Part shown: piece after piece, positions 33,790 through 42,332 of the stretch
How positions within the stretch are numbered: position 1 is the first letter of the stretch
How the letters are laid out: each line of letters starts with the position of its first letter
From: an uncultured Myxococcales bacterium
GTDB lineage: Bacteria > Myxococcota_A > UBA9042 > DTJE01
Reading direction: 5' to 3'
Length of the DNA stretch: 64,000 bases
Assembly (NCBI GenBank): GCA_937975765.1
Contig: CALJUR010000121.1
Coordinates: 117,923-181,922 of the forward strand
Notes under the pieces: generated by a model
The model's input: the letters and a program-made list of their open reading frames with translations, nothing else
Database searches by the model: none
Told to the model about the DNA's origin: nothing
Made by a program: the position numbers and the translations under genes

Positions 33790-35199
33790 CTATCCGACCG
33801 AGCCGGACATCTCCAGCCGGATCAGGCGGTTCAATTCCACCGCGTACTCCATGGGCAGTTCCTTCACGAACGGTTCGATGAAGCCGTTGACGATGGTCAG
33901 CGTCGCCTCCTCCTCCGTCAGCCCGCGGCTGCGCAGGTAGAAGACCTGGTCGTCGCCCACCTTCGAGACCGTGGCCTCGTGCCCGATCGACGCGTCCTCG
34001 CAGGCGATCTCCATCGTCGGATAGGTGTCGGACCGGGACGCCTCGTCCAGCAGCAGCGCATCGCACTTGACGCTGACCTTCGCCCCGTGTGCGTCCGGGT
34101 GCACCTTCACCAGGCCGCGGTACGAGGCCCGGCCCCCGTCCCGGCTGATCGACTTCGAGGTGATCGTGGAGGTCGTGTCCGGCGCGGCGTGGATCACCTT
34201 GGCCCCGGCGTCCTGGTGCTGGCCCGCGCCGGCGAACGCGATGGACAGCACCTCGCCGCGCGCCCGCGGGCCGACCAGGTGGATCGCCGGGTACTTCATC
34301 GTCAGGCGCGACCCCAGGTTCCCGTCGACCCACTCGACCGTCGCGTCCTCGTGCGCCACGGCCCGCTTGGTGACCAGGTTCAGCACGTTCCTCGACCAGT
34401 TCTGGATCGTCGTGTACCGGATGCGGGCGCCCTTCATCGCGATCAGTTCGACCACCGCCGCGTGCAGGCTGTCGGTGCTGTAGGACGGCGCGGTGCAGCC
34501 CTCGATGTAGTGCACCGACGAACCCTCGTCCGCCAGGATCAGCGTCCTTTCGAACTGGCCCATGTCGCGCCGGTTGATGCGGAAGTAGGCCTGCAGCGGG
34601 ATCTTCACGTGCACGCCCTTCGGCACGTACAGGAAAGTGCCGCCGGACCAGGCCGCCGAGTTCAGCGACGCGAACTTGTTGTCGTTCGGGGGGATCACCG
34701 TGCCGAAGTACCGGCGGACCAGGTCCGGGTGCTCGCGAAGCCCGGAGTCCATGTCCAGGAAGACCACCCCCTGCTTCTCGATCTCGTCCTGGATCGAGTG
34801 GTAGACGACCTCCGACTCGTACTGCGCCGACACGCCTGCCAGGAACTTCCGCTCGGCCTCGGGGATGCCCAGCCGCTCGAAGGTGTCCTTGATGCCCTGC
34901 GGCACCTCCTCCCAGGTCGTGCCCTGCCGGTCGGCGGGGCGCACGTAGTAGACGATGCGGTCGAAATCGATCCCGTCCAGGATCTCGCGGTTGCCCCATC
35001 GCGGCATCGGCCGCTCCCGGAACATCCGCAGGGCGTCCAGACGAAACTGCAGCATCCAGTCCGGCTCGCCCTTGATGGCGCTGATCTGCCGGACCACGTC
35101 CTCGTCCAGGCCGCGCCGGGTCTGGAACACGCTGCAGTCCTCGTCCGCGAACCCGTACCGGTACTCGCCGACCAGGTCGTGCGGGTTGCGTGCCTCCAT
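33790..35199 (-). CDS. sufB: SufB, Fe-S cluster scaffold
   Basis: A 469-residue SufB, the scaffold on which Fe-S clusters are built. Seen: EYRYGFADEDCSVFQTRRGL, SVHYIEGCTAPSYSTDSLH, NWSRNVLNLVTKRA, KSISRDGGRASYRGLVKV, VSVKCDALLLDEASRSDTYP, and the C-terminal EATVSKVGDDQVFYLRSRGL. The family Cys (GCTAP and KCDAL) are present. It lies 13 bases after sufC. Confidence 0.97.
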   Translation of the reverse strand: MEARNPHDLVGEYRYGFADEDCSVFQTRRGLDEDVVRQISAIKGEPDWMLQFRLDALRMFRERPMPRWGNREILDGIDFDRIVYYVRPADRQGTTWEEVPQGIKDTFERLGIPEAERKFLAGVSAQYESEVVYHSIQDEIEKQGVVFLDMDSGLREHPDLVRRYFGTVIPPNDNKFASLNSAAWSGGTFLYVPKGVHVKIPLQAYFRINRRDMGQFERTLILADEGSSVHYIEGCTAPSYSTDSLHAAVVELIAMKGARIRYTTIQNWSRNVLNLVTKRAVAHEDATVEWVDGNLGSRLTMKYPAIHLVGPRARGEVLSIAFAGAGQHQDAGAKVIHAAPDTTSTITSKSISRDGGRASYRGLVKVHPDAHGAKVSVKCDALLLDEASRSDTYPTMEIACEDASIGHEATVSKVGDDQVFYLRSRGLTEEEATLTIVNGFIEPFVKELPMEYAVELNRLIRLEMSGSVG

Positions 35200-35212
35200 C
35201 GCGAACCTCCCC

Positions 35213-36010
35213 TCAGGCCCCCGCGGGACCGGACGCGGCCGTCCCCGGCGGGGCGTCCAGCCAGTCGTAGCCCCTCGACTCCAGTTCGCGGGCCAGTTCG
35301 GCCCCCCCCGTCCGGACGATCCGCCCGTCCAGGAAGACGTGGACCACGTGCGGGGTGACGTACTGCAGGATCCGCTGGTAGTGCGTGACCAGCACCACCG
35401 ACACGCCGGCCTCGATGGACCGCGCGATGCCGCCCGAGACGGTCTTCAGGGCGTCGATGTCCAGGCCCGAGTCCGTCTCGTCCAGCAGCGCCAGCGTCGG
35501 CTCCAGCAGGCGCAACTGCAGCACCTCCAGGCGCTTCTTCTCGCCGCCCGAGAAGCCGTCGTTCAGGTAGCGCGACGCGAACGCGTCCGGGATTCCCAGG
35601 TCGGCGAAGGCCGCCTGCAGGGTGCGCCGGAACTCCCGGGCCGGCACGTCCCGCCCCTTCACGGATCGCAGGGCGGTCCTCAGGAACGAGGAAACCGGGA
35701 CGCCCGGGACCGCCACCGGGTACTGGAAGGCCAGGAACAGCCCGGCGCGCGCCCGCTGGGTCACGTCCATTTCCAGCAGGTTCCGGCCCAGGAACCGCAC
35801 CTCGCCCCCCTGCACCTCGTAGGCGGGGTGGCCCATCAGCACGTGGGTCAGGGTGCTCTTGCCCGAACCGTTGCGGCCCATGATCGCGTGGACCTCGCCG
35901 GGCCGTACGACCAGGTCCACGCCCTTCAGGATGGTCTTGCCGCCGGTGCCCGCCCACAGGTCGCGGACCTCCAGGATCGGGGCCGCGCCTTCCGCCGCCT
36001 CGCCGCTCAT
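35213..36010 (-). CDS. sufC: SufC, ABC ATPase of the SUF system
   Basis: A 265-residue ABC-type ATPase. Walker A is GRNGSGKST, the SufC-typical signature is FSGGEKKRLEVLQL, and Walker B is TLALLDETDSGLDIDALK followed by the switch His region VTHYQRIL. SufC powers SufBCD conformational change and does not transport. Its start overlaps the Rrf2 regulator's stop (ATGA), so regulator and operon are translationally coupled. Confidence 0.97.
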   Translation of the reverse strand: MSGEAAEGAAPILEVRDLWAGTGGKTILKGVDLVVRPGEVHAIMGRNGSGKSTLTHVLMGHPAYEVQGGEVRFLGRNLLEMDVTQRARAGLFLAFQYPVAVPGVPVSSFLRTALRSVKGRDVPAREFRRTLQAAFADLGIPDAFASRYLNDGFSGGEKKRLEVLQLRLLEPTLALLDETDSGLDIDALKTVSGGIARSIEAGVSVVLVTHYQRILQYVTPHVVHVFLDGRIVRTGGAELARELESRGYDWLDAPPGTAASGPAGA

Positions 36011-36489
36011 GCCAGTTCCTCCTTCCAGCGTGCCGGGCCCGGGCGTCCGCCGTGGCCCGGCACGCCCGCCTCGGGCCGTCCCCGGGCCACCAGATCCTCA
36101 AGCGTCACCCCGTCCAGCACCCCCGTGACCGCCTCGGTGACCCTCGCCCATACCTGGTGCAGCCCGCACGTCGCCGCGAACCCGCACCCAGCCCCGCCCG
36201 CCGCCATGCAGGGACCCGTCCTGACCGGCGCGCCGGCCAGCGCGGCCAGCGCCTCGCCCAGCGCGATCGACCCGGGGTCGCGCGCCAGCGCCACGCCGCC
36301 CTGGATGCCCCGGGTGCTGCGGACGATCCCGGCCCGCCGCAGCATCGAGACCAGCTTGGCCGCGTACTCGGGCGACATCCCCTCGGCGCGTGCCACCTCC
36401 GGGATCGTGACCGGGCGGCCGCCCTGCCAGGCGATGGCCAGCCGCATCAGGCATCGCAGTCCGTTCTCCTCGGTGGCGCTGACCTTCAT
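36007..36489 (-). CDS. Rrf2-family Fe-S sensing regulator of the suf operon
   Basis: A 160-residue winged-helix regulator of the Rrf2 family (IscR/SufR type). It has the N-terminal HTH (TIPEVARAEGMSPEYAAKLVSML), the wing RSTRGIQGGVALAR, and three cluster-binding Cys, C94, C102 and C108, with IscR-like spacing. Binding of a [2Fe-2S] cluster and repression of its own operon when clusters are sufficient is the expected mode, inferred from family and location. The ATG at 36489 follows GGGAGGTT. It is the first gene of the suf operon. Confidence 0.88.
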   Translation of the reverse strand: MKVSATEENGLRCLMRLAIAWQGGRPVTIPEVARAEGMSPEYAAKLVSMLRRAGIVRSTRGIQGGVALARDPGSIALGEALAALAGAPVRTGPCMAAGGAGCGFAATCGLHQVWARVTEAVTGVLDGVTLEDLVARGRPEAGVPGHGGRPGPARWKEELA

Positions 36490-36560
36490 CGCAACCTCCC
36501 GCGGCCGAGTCGGCCTTGCCGAACCAACCTGGATATTCAATACCTTTTTGTCAAGTTTTG
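36490..36560 (-). promoter_or_regulatory. suf operon promoter/operator region
   Basis: Upstream of the Rrf2 gene, on the minus strand, a perfect TTGACA (36549-36554) begins an AT-rich stretch, TTGACAAAAAGGTATTGAAT, continuing ATCC. This is unusual in such GC-rich DNA. No -10 at standard spacing is obvious; TATCCA lies 13 bases downstream. Rrf2/IscR operators in other bacteria are AT-rich and overlap the promoter, so this segment is the likely regulatory site. Assigned from position and composition. Confidence 0.45.
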
Positions 36561-36617
36561 GACCAGACGCCGGTCCACGGGTGCGGCAGGCCCGGAAACG
36601 GGGGGGGGGCGCAGGGG

Positions 36618-37589
36618 TCAGAAGGGGCGCAGGACGACGCGTCCGGAGGCCTTCAGATCCTTCAGGTACTCGTCGTACAGGCGCGCGAAGGCGGCCTCGG
36701 ACAGTTCGTACCGGATGCGGCGCTTCGTCTCCTCGACGTCCGCCAGCGGGACCTGGCGACGCTCGGTCACGCGCAGGATGTGGAACCCGACCGACGACTG
36801 CACGACCGGCGAGATCTCGTTGTCCCGCAGCGCGAACACGGCGGCATCCAGCGAGGCCTGGAGCTTGCCCCGCGTGAACCAGCCGACATCCCCGCCGCGC
36901 GCGGCCGATCCGTCCTGGCCGAACTCCTTCGCCAGTTCCTCGAAGGGCCTCGCGCCGGAGGCGGCCTGGGCCTGGACCTGCCTCGCATTCCGGACCAGGT
37001 CCTGGATCTGCTCGGGGGTCGCGGCGTCGGGCGCGGCGAACAGGATGTGCGACAGGTGCACCTCCTCGGCGGTGTTCCCGGGGTGCTGCCGGGCGAACTC
37101 CTCGTCGACCTCCCGGTCCGTGATCCGGACCTTCGAGCCGACCTTCACCCGCAGCAACTGGGACTTCATCAGTTCGCGCCGGGCGTGGTCGCGGTAGGCC
37201 TTCAGGTCCCCGAACCCCAGCATCTTCACGGCCTGGGCGAAGTCCTCCTCGCTCCAGCCGTTCTGCTCCTTGATGCCGGCGACGTGCTTGTCCACGTCCG
37301 CGTCCGGCACCTCCAGGTTCAGTTTGCGAGCCTCGGCCAGCACCAGCCTTTCGGCGACCAGGTCGTCCAGGGCCATCCGCATCACGTCGACACGGGACGC
37401 CCCCTCGGGGTCCATCGCCTCGGCCAGGGCGCTGCGGGCCGACCGCGCGCGATCCCGCACCTCGGATAGCGTGATCGCCTCCGTGCCGATGCTGGCCACG
37501 ACGCGGTCGATCTCGCCCGGCGGCTCGGCGGCCCGGGCGATTCCCCCGACCAGGCAGGCGGCGGCCAGCAGCACACCGGCGTTCCTCAC
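36618..37589 (-). CDS. SurA-like periplasmic chaperone / PpiC peptidyl-prolyl isomerase
   Basis: A 323-residue exported protein. It has a Sec signal peptide (about residues 1-21, ending GIARA), a SurA N-terminal chaperone domain (IDRVVASIGTEAITLSEV and LVLAEARKLNLEVPDADVDKHV), and one PpiC-type parvulin domain (EVHLSHILF, EELAKEFGQDGSAARGGDVGWF, VGFHILRVTERR). It likely helps fold outer-membrane proteins; one isomerase domain rather than SurA's two is common in this group. The GTG at 37589 overlaps the previous gene's stop (GTGA), and GGAGGTG lies upstream. Confidence 0.88.
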   Translation of the reverse strand: MRNAGVLLAAACLVGGIARAAEPPGEIDRVVASIGTEAITLSEVRDRARSARSALAEAMDPEGASRVDVMRMALDDLVAERLVLAEARKLNLEVPDADVDKHVAGIKEQNGWSEEDFAQAVKMLGFGDLKAYRDHARRELMKSQLLRVKVGSKVRITDREVDEEFARQHPGNTAEEVHLSHILFAAPDAATPEQIQDLVRNARQVQAQAASGARPFEELAKEFGQDGSAARGGDVGWFTRGKLQASLDAAVFALRDNEISPVVQSSVGFHILRVTERRQVPLADVEETKRRIRYELSEAAFARLYDEYLKDLKASGRVVLRPF

Positions 37590-38608
37590 AGGGCACCTCC
37601 CTCGGCGGCCCGGGCCGCCTTCGAGTCCTTGGCCGCCTTGCGATCCGCCTCGGCCCGGACCTGCGCCGCGACCACCGCCGCGACGTCCTCGTTCACCTTC
37701 GTTCCGTCGCGGCGGGCCAGGTCCGCCAGCAGGGCCTCGCGCAGTCTCGCGCGCTCGGCCTCCAGCAGCCGTTCCACGATCCGGGGCCGGGCCTGCTCCA
37801 GCGTCTCGTCGATCGCGGGGACCTGCCCGCGAAGGAACAGCACGTGGAAGCCGTCCCCGGCCTCGATGGCGCCGCTGACCTGGAACGGCTCGGACAGCCC
37901 GAGGGCAGCCGTCACCACCGCCTCCGGCACGCCGGCCTCCTGGCCCGGCAACCGCGGGAACAGGCCCAGGTCGCCCCCCGTCCCCTTCGTGACCGGGTCC
38001 TCCGAGAGGCGCTGGACGAATCTCTCCCATTCCTGCAGGGGGTTCTTGTCGGTGTCCTCCAGGGTCTTCCGGACGCGGAAGGCGATCTTCTCGGCCGTCG
38101 CGCGGTCCTTCAGCAGCAGGTGCGCGATGCGCCTGCGGACGGGCGCCTTGAACTCGTGGGGATGCGCCTCGTACCAGGCGAGGATCGCCGGCTCAGGGAT
38201 GTCGGTGGTGCGGACCTTCAGGTCCACGCGGTCCCGCAGGAACCGGTCCACCAGGTCGGCCTTCAGGCGCTCCAGCACCACGGGGTCCTTCCCGTACCCC
38301 TCCGACTCGGCGGCCAGCCCCAGCACGACATACTGCACGTAGGCTTCCAGGAAGTCGCGGCGCCGCTCGGGCGACTGGTACCGCATGCGCGCGAACACCG
38401 GCAGCGACTCCAGCACGTCCTGCAGTTCGCCGAACGGGATGTCGCGATCGCCCAGGCGGGCGACCACCCAGTCCCGGGCCTCCCCGGACTTCATCGCGGC
38501 CACCGGCGCCTCGGCAGCCTTCCCGGTGGGCCGCTGGGGCTTGCACCCGGGCGCCACGATCGCGATCGCCAGCAGGGTCGCCAGCAGGTACCGGATTCGA
38601 CCTCGCAC
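37586..38608 (-). CDS. PpiC-type peptidyl-prolyl isomerase lipoprotein
   Basis: A 340-residue lipoprotein. Its signal ends at APGC (about Cys22). A SurA-like N-terminal helical region with FGELQDVLESLPVFARMR is followed by a PpiC parvulin domain: RRRIAHLLLKDRATAEKIAF, the LSEDPVTKGTGGDLGLFPR signature, and DGFHVLFLRG. The long charged C-terminal tail is rich in Ala, Arg and Lys. It is translationally coupled to the soluble SurA-like protein downstream, so the pair likely forms one folding system at the outer membrane. The GTG at 38608 has GGAGGAC upstream; an ATG 11 codons earlier is less likely. Confidence 0.85.
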   Translation of the reverse strand: MRGRIRYLLATLLAIAIVAPGCKPQRPTGKAAEAPVAAMKSGEARDWVVARLGDRDIPFGELQDVLESLPVFARMRYQSPERRRDFLEAYVQYVVLGLAAESEGYGKDPVVLERLKADLVDRFLRDRVDLKVRTTDIPEPAILAWYEAHPHEFKAPVRRRIAHLLLKDRATAEKIAFRVRKTLEDTDKNPLQEWERFVQRLSEDPVTKGTGGDLGLFPRLPGQEAGVPEAVVTAALGLSEPFQVSGAIEAGDGFHVLFLRGQVPAIDETLEQARPRIVERLLEAERARLREALLADLARRDGTKVNEDVAAVVAAQVRAEADRKAAKDSKAARAAEGGAL

Positions 38609-38690
38609 CCTGTCCTCCGCAAGGAACCCGGCGGGACGCACCGAAAGGGAGTTCTACCCGATCGGGGGCCGGGGATCAACGAACACCCCG

Positions 38691-38777
38691 GGCGGGGGAC
38701 GGGGCCCCTCACCTGCGTTGGCGGGGGACGGGGCCCCTCACCTGCGTTGGCGGGGGACGGGGCCCCCGCCCTACATG
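38691..38777. repeat. Three-copy 29-bp direct repeat of the GC-rich palindromic element
   Basis: Three 29-base units start at 38691, 38720 and 38749. The first two are identical (GGCGGGGGACGGGGCCCC then TCACCTGCGTT). The third shares the first 18 bases and continues CCGCCCTACATG, giving the full palindrome. The third contains the stop codon of mfd (CTA on this strand, TAG for the gene). The unit occupies the spacer between the PpiC lipoprotein gene and mfd. Confidence 0.75.
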
Positions 38778-41700
38778 GGGGCCTGCGCCAGCCGCACCAG
38801 GTTTTCCAGCCCGGCAAGCGCCGCGTCGTCCGCGGTGCCGCGGGGCAGCACCAGCCGCAGCCGGTCGGGCTCGGCGGACTGCACCCGGAAGTCCAGCGCC
38901 TCCCCGGCGGCCCGCAGCCGCGGGATCGAGGCCTCGTGCCCGGACGCCGCGACCACCTGCACGGTGCCCGCCCGCAGCCCGACCAGCGCCAGCCCCAGTT
39001 CCCGGGCGCGCACCTTCACGCGCATCAGGGCCAGCAGGCGCTCCACCACCTCGGGCAGCCTCCCGAACCGATCGGCCATCTCGCCGGACAGCAGCGACAC
39101 CTCGGCGAGGTCCCGCGAGGAGGCCAGCCGCTTGTACATCCGCAGTCGCAGCCGCTCGTCGGGCAGCCACTCCGCGGGGATGCGGGCATCGGCATCCACC
39201 TTCAGTTCGGGGTCGATCCGTTCCTCGACCGCCTCGCCGGACAGCTCGTGCAGCGCGTCCTGCAGCATCTCCAGGAACAGGTCCAGGCCCACGGCCGCGA
39301 GGTGGCCGCTCTGCTCGGCGCCCAGCACGTCGCCGGCCCCCCGGATCTCCAGGTCCATCGACGCCAGGTTGAAGCCGCTGGACAGTTCGCTGAAGCGCTC
39401 GATGGCCTCGATGCGGCGCCGGGCGTCGTCGGTCAGCGTGGAGGGGTCCCGCACCAGCAGGTAGCAGTAGGCCTGCTCGGCGGCACGCCCCACGCGCCCG
39501 CGCAACTGGTACAACTGGGCCAGGCCCAGCGTGTCGGCGGCGTCCACGATCATCGTGTTGGCGGTGCCGATGTCCAGGCCCGACTCGATCAGCGTGGTGC
39601 AGACCAGCACGTCCTTGTCGCCGCGCACGAAGGCGGACATCACGGACTCCAGGTCGTCGGCGGACATCTGGCCGTGCGCCACCGTGACGCGGGCCTCGGG
39701 GACCAGGCCCTGCAGGCGCTGCGCGACCTCGTAGATGTCCTCGACCCGGTTGTGCACGAAGAAGACCTGGCCGTTGCGGTTCAGTTCCTTCAGGATGGCC
39801 GACCGCATCAGGTCCTTGCCGGCGCGCGCCACGAAGGTCTTGACCGCCAGCCGGTCACGCGGCGGCGTGGCGATGACGGACAGGTCCCGGATGCCCGCCA
39901 GCGCCATGTGCAGCGTCCGCGGGATCGGCGTGGCCGTCAGCGTCAGGGTGTGCACGTGGGCCGCGATCTCGCGCAGGCGCTCCTTGTGCGCGACGCCGAA
40001 GCGGTGCTCCTCGTCGACCACCAGCAGGCCCAGGTCCCGGAACGCGACGTCCTTCGACAGCAGCCGGTGCGTGCCGATCAGCACGTCCACGCCGCCGGTC
40101 GCCAGGGCCTGCAGCGTCCGCTTCGCCTCCTGCGGGGACTTGAACCGGGACAGCGACTCGACCACGACCGGCGTGCCCCGGAAGCGGGCCGCGAACGACA
40201 GGCGATGCTGTTCCGCCAGGATCGTCGTCGGGACCAGCACCGCCACCTGCCTTCCGTCCAGCACCGCCTTGTAGGCCGCGCGGATCGCGACCTCGGTCTT
40301 GCCGAAGCCGACGTCGCCGCAGACCAGCCGGTCCATCGGGCGATCGCGGGAGACGTCCTCCAGCACGTCCTCGATGGCGCGCTCCTGGTCGGCGGTGGTC
40401 TCGTATGGGAAGGTCGCCTCGAACTCCCGGAACTCCGCGTCGGGCGGCGAGAAGGGCTCGGCCGTGGCGGCCAGCCGGCGCGCGTACAGGATCTTCAGCT
40501 TGCCGGCGATGTCCCGGGCCGCGCCCCGGGCGGCCTTCTTCCGCTTCGCGAAGGCGGGGCTGCCCAGCCGGTCCAGCGTGCGGGACGGCCCGCCCTCGCC
40601 CGCGCTGACGTACTTCTCCAGCAGGTTGGCGCGCTCGACCGGCACGTACAGCCGGTCGCCCGCCGCGTACGTCAGGACCAGGCACTCGGCCCGGCGGCCG
40701 TCCAGCGTCATCTCCTTCATGCCGTCGAACACGCCGATGCCGTGCTCGCGATGGATGACGAGGTCGCCCGGCGACAGGTCGCGCAGGTCGGACAGGGCCT
40801 TCGCGCCGCGGCGCTCCCCCCGGCGGCCGACCACCGTGTCCTTGACGCCGAAGACCGCCTCGGACGGCACGACCAGCAGGCCCAGGGTCTCGACGCCGAA
40901 CGGCGCGCGGACACGGCCGACGCCCACGCGCACCGGCGTGCTGGCGCGCAGCAGGAACGTCTCCGCGATGCCGTCGCGGCCGGCGATCGCCGGCTGCAGC
41001 CCCTCGGACTCCAGGATGGTGCGCACCCGCTCGGCCTCGACGTCGGACGGCGCCAGTACCAGCATCCGCTGGCCCGCGTCGGCCAGCCGGCGCGCGATGC
41101 CGACCAGCCCGGCCACGCGCTGCGCGACCGGCACCTCGGCATGCGTGGCCATCGTCAGGTCGGCCGACCCGGCCTCCGCGTGCGCCGGGCCCAGCACGCC
41201 CGCCGTCCCGGTGTCGAACCAGATCGTCCGGGGACGGTCCTTCAGCCGTCCCAGCAGCGCCTCGCCCGGGGCCAGGAGGTCCGCGGGCAGGGCCGCCAGC
41301 CGGGCACCGCTCCCCAGCGCCTCGTGCTCGGCCCGCAGGGTGTCCAGCGCCGCGTCCGCCGACGCGAAGCAGCCGGCCGGGTCCAGCACGGCCACGACCG
41401 CGGTCTCCCCCAGGTAGTCCAGCGGAAGGTCCAGCGGGCCGTGGATCAGCGGCAGCATCGCGGCGAAGGCCGGGGGCGTGCGGCCCTGCGCGAACAGGGC
41501 CTCCACCTCGGCCACCCGCGGGGCGGGAACCCCCGAGGCGGCGGCCGCGTCCCGCAGCCGGATCACCGCCTCCCGCAGCCGGGCCGGGTCGCCGGGGACC
41601 TCCCAGGCCGGGACGATCCAGTGGCGCGCCAGCGGCCGCTGGGCCCGCTGGGTCGCGGCGTCGAACACCTTCAGCGACGCGATGGTGTCGCCGTCCAACT

Positions 41701-42322
41701 CGACGCGCACCGGATCCTCGCCGTACGGCGGGAAGACGTCGAGGACCCCGCCGCGCACGGCGAACTCGCCCACCTCCGCCACCGACGAGACCCGCCGGTA
41801 GCCGGCACCGGCCAGCACGTCCAGCAGCGCGGTCAGGTCGATGTCGCGGCCCGTCTCCAGCCGGAACACGCCCTCGCTGAAGACGTCGAACGGCAGCGTC
41901 TTCCGGGCCGCCAGGGCCGCGTCCAGCGCGACCGCGTAAGGCGCCTCGGACAGGCAGAAGGCGCCCAGCGCGCCCAGCCGCGACGCCGCGGTGAACGGAC
42001 CCTCGACGACCTCCTCGTACGGGGAATCGACGCCGCGGGGCCAGCGCGGAAAGGCGTAGGGAGTCGGGCCCGCGTGCAGCAGCCACCGGACGACCGACGC
42101 GACCCGCTCGGCCAGCACCGGGGTCGGCGCCAGCAGCACCAGCGGGGCCTCCAGCGCCGAGGCCGCCGCGGCGGCGGCGACCGCAGCCTGCTCGGCCGTG
42201 GCGACCGCGGCACGGGCCGGCCCTTCCCCGGCGGCCCGCGCCAGTTCCGCCACCTCCGGGGGCAGCGTGCCCGGCGGGAAGCGGCCCATCGTCGGCAGCG
42301 GGGATCCGGGCGGGAGCGGCAT
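38771..42322 (-). CDS. mfd: Mfd, transcription-repair coupling factor
   Basis: A 1183-residue Mfd. The UvrB-like N-terminal module is followed by an RNA polymerase-interacting domain (LSPGDLVIHREHGIGVFDGM, YVPVERANLLEKYV), then SF2 helicase motifs: GDVGFGKTEVAIRAA (Walker A), VDEEHRFGV (DEEH box), TLTATPIPRTL, CTTLIESGLDI and QLRGRVGRA. The C-terminal TRCF domain ends near residue 1150. It displaces stalled RNA polymerase and recruits UvrA. The ATG at 42322 is used, with AAGGAA upstream; another ATG 11 codons later is possible. Confidence 0.97.
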   Translation of the reverse strand: MPLPPGSPLPTMGRFPPGTLPPEVAELARAAGEGPARAAVATAEQAAVAAAAAASALEAPLVLLAPTPVLAERVASVVRWLLHAGPTPYAFPRWPRGVDSPYEEVVEGPFTAASRLGALGAFCLSEAPYAVALDAALAARKTLPFDVFSEGVFRLETGRDIDLTALLDVLAGAGYRRVSSVAEVGEFAVRGGVLDVFPPYGEDPVRVELDGDTIASLKVFDAATQRAQRPLARHWIVPAWEVPGDPARLREAVIRLRDAAAASGVPAPRVAEVEALFAQGRTPPAFAAMLPLIHGPLDLPLDYLGETAVVAVLDPAGCFASADAALDTLRAEHEALGSGARLAALPADLLAPGEALLGRLKDRPRTIWFDTGTAGVLGPAHAEAGSADLTMATHAEVPVAQRVAGLVGIARRLADAGQRMLVLAPSDVEAERVRTILESEGLQPAIAGRDGIAETFLLRASTPVRVGVGRVRAPFGVETLGLLVVPSEAVFGVKDTVVGRRGERRGAKALSDLRDLSPGDLVIHREHGIGVFDGMKEMTLDGRRAECLVLTYAAGDRLYVPVERANLLEKYVSAGEGGPSRTLDRLGSPAFAKRKKAARGAARDIAGKLKILYARRLAATAEPFSPPDAEFREFEATFPYETTADQERAIEDVLEDVSRDRPMDRLVCGDVGFGKTEVAIRAAYKAVLDGRQVAVLVPTTILAEQHRLSFAARFRGTPVVVESLSRFKSPQEAKRTLQALATGGVDVLIGTHRLLSKDVAFRDLGLLVVDEEHRFGVAHKERLREIAAHVHTLTLTATPIPRTLHMALAGIRDLSVIATPPRDRLAVKTFVARAGKDLMRSAILKELNRNGQVFFVHNRVEDIYEVAQRLQGLVPEARVTVAHGQMSADDLESVMSAFVRGDKDVLVCTTLIESGLDIGTANTMIVDAADTLGLAQLYQLRGRVGRAAEQAYCYLLVRDPSTLTDDARRRIEAIERFSELSSGFNLASMDLEIRGAGDVLGAEQSGHLAAVGLDLFLEMLQDALHELSGEAVEERIDPELKVDADARIPAEWLPDERLRLRMYKRLASSRDLAEVSLLSGEMADRFGRLPEVVERLLALMRVKVRARELGLALVGLRAGTVQVVAASGHEASIPRLRAAGEALDFRVQSAEPDRLRLVLPRGTADDAALAGLENLVRLAQAPM

Positions 42323-42332
42323 CGGACGTTCC

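Noticed and set aside
32234..34999. Possible extended start that would fuse SufSU with upstream frame through the Rieske, SufD and SufB genes
   Set aside because: The upstream part is Gly/Arg/Pro-rich shadow of sufB and sufD; the GTG at 32233 with an RBS is the plausible start.
36591..36617. Run of ten G bases after the SurA-like gene
   Set aside because: Simple homopolymer in GC-rich DNA near a stop codon; no coding or structural meaning visible.
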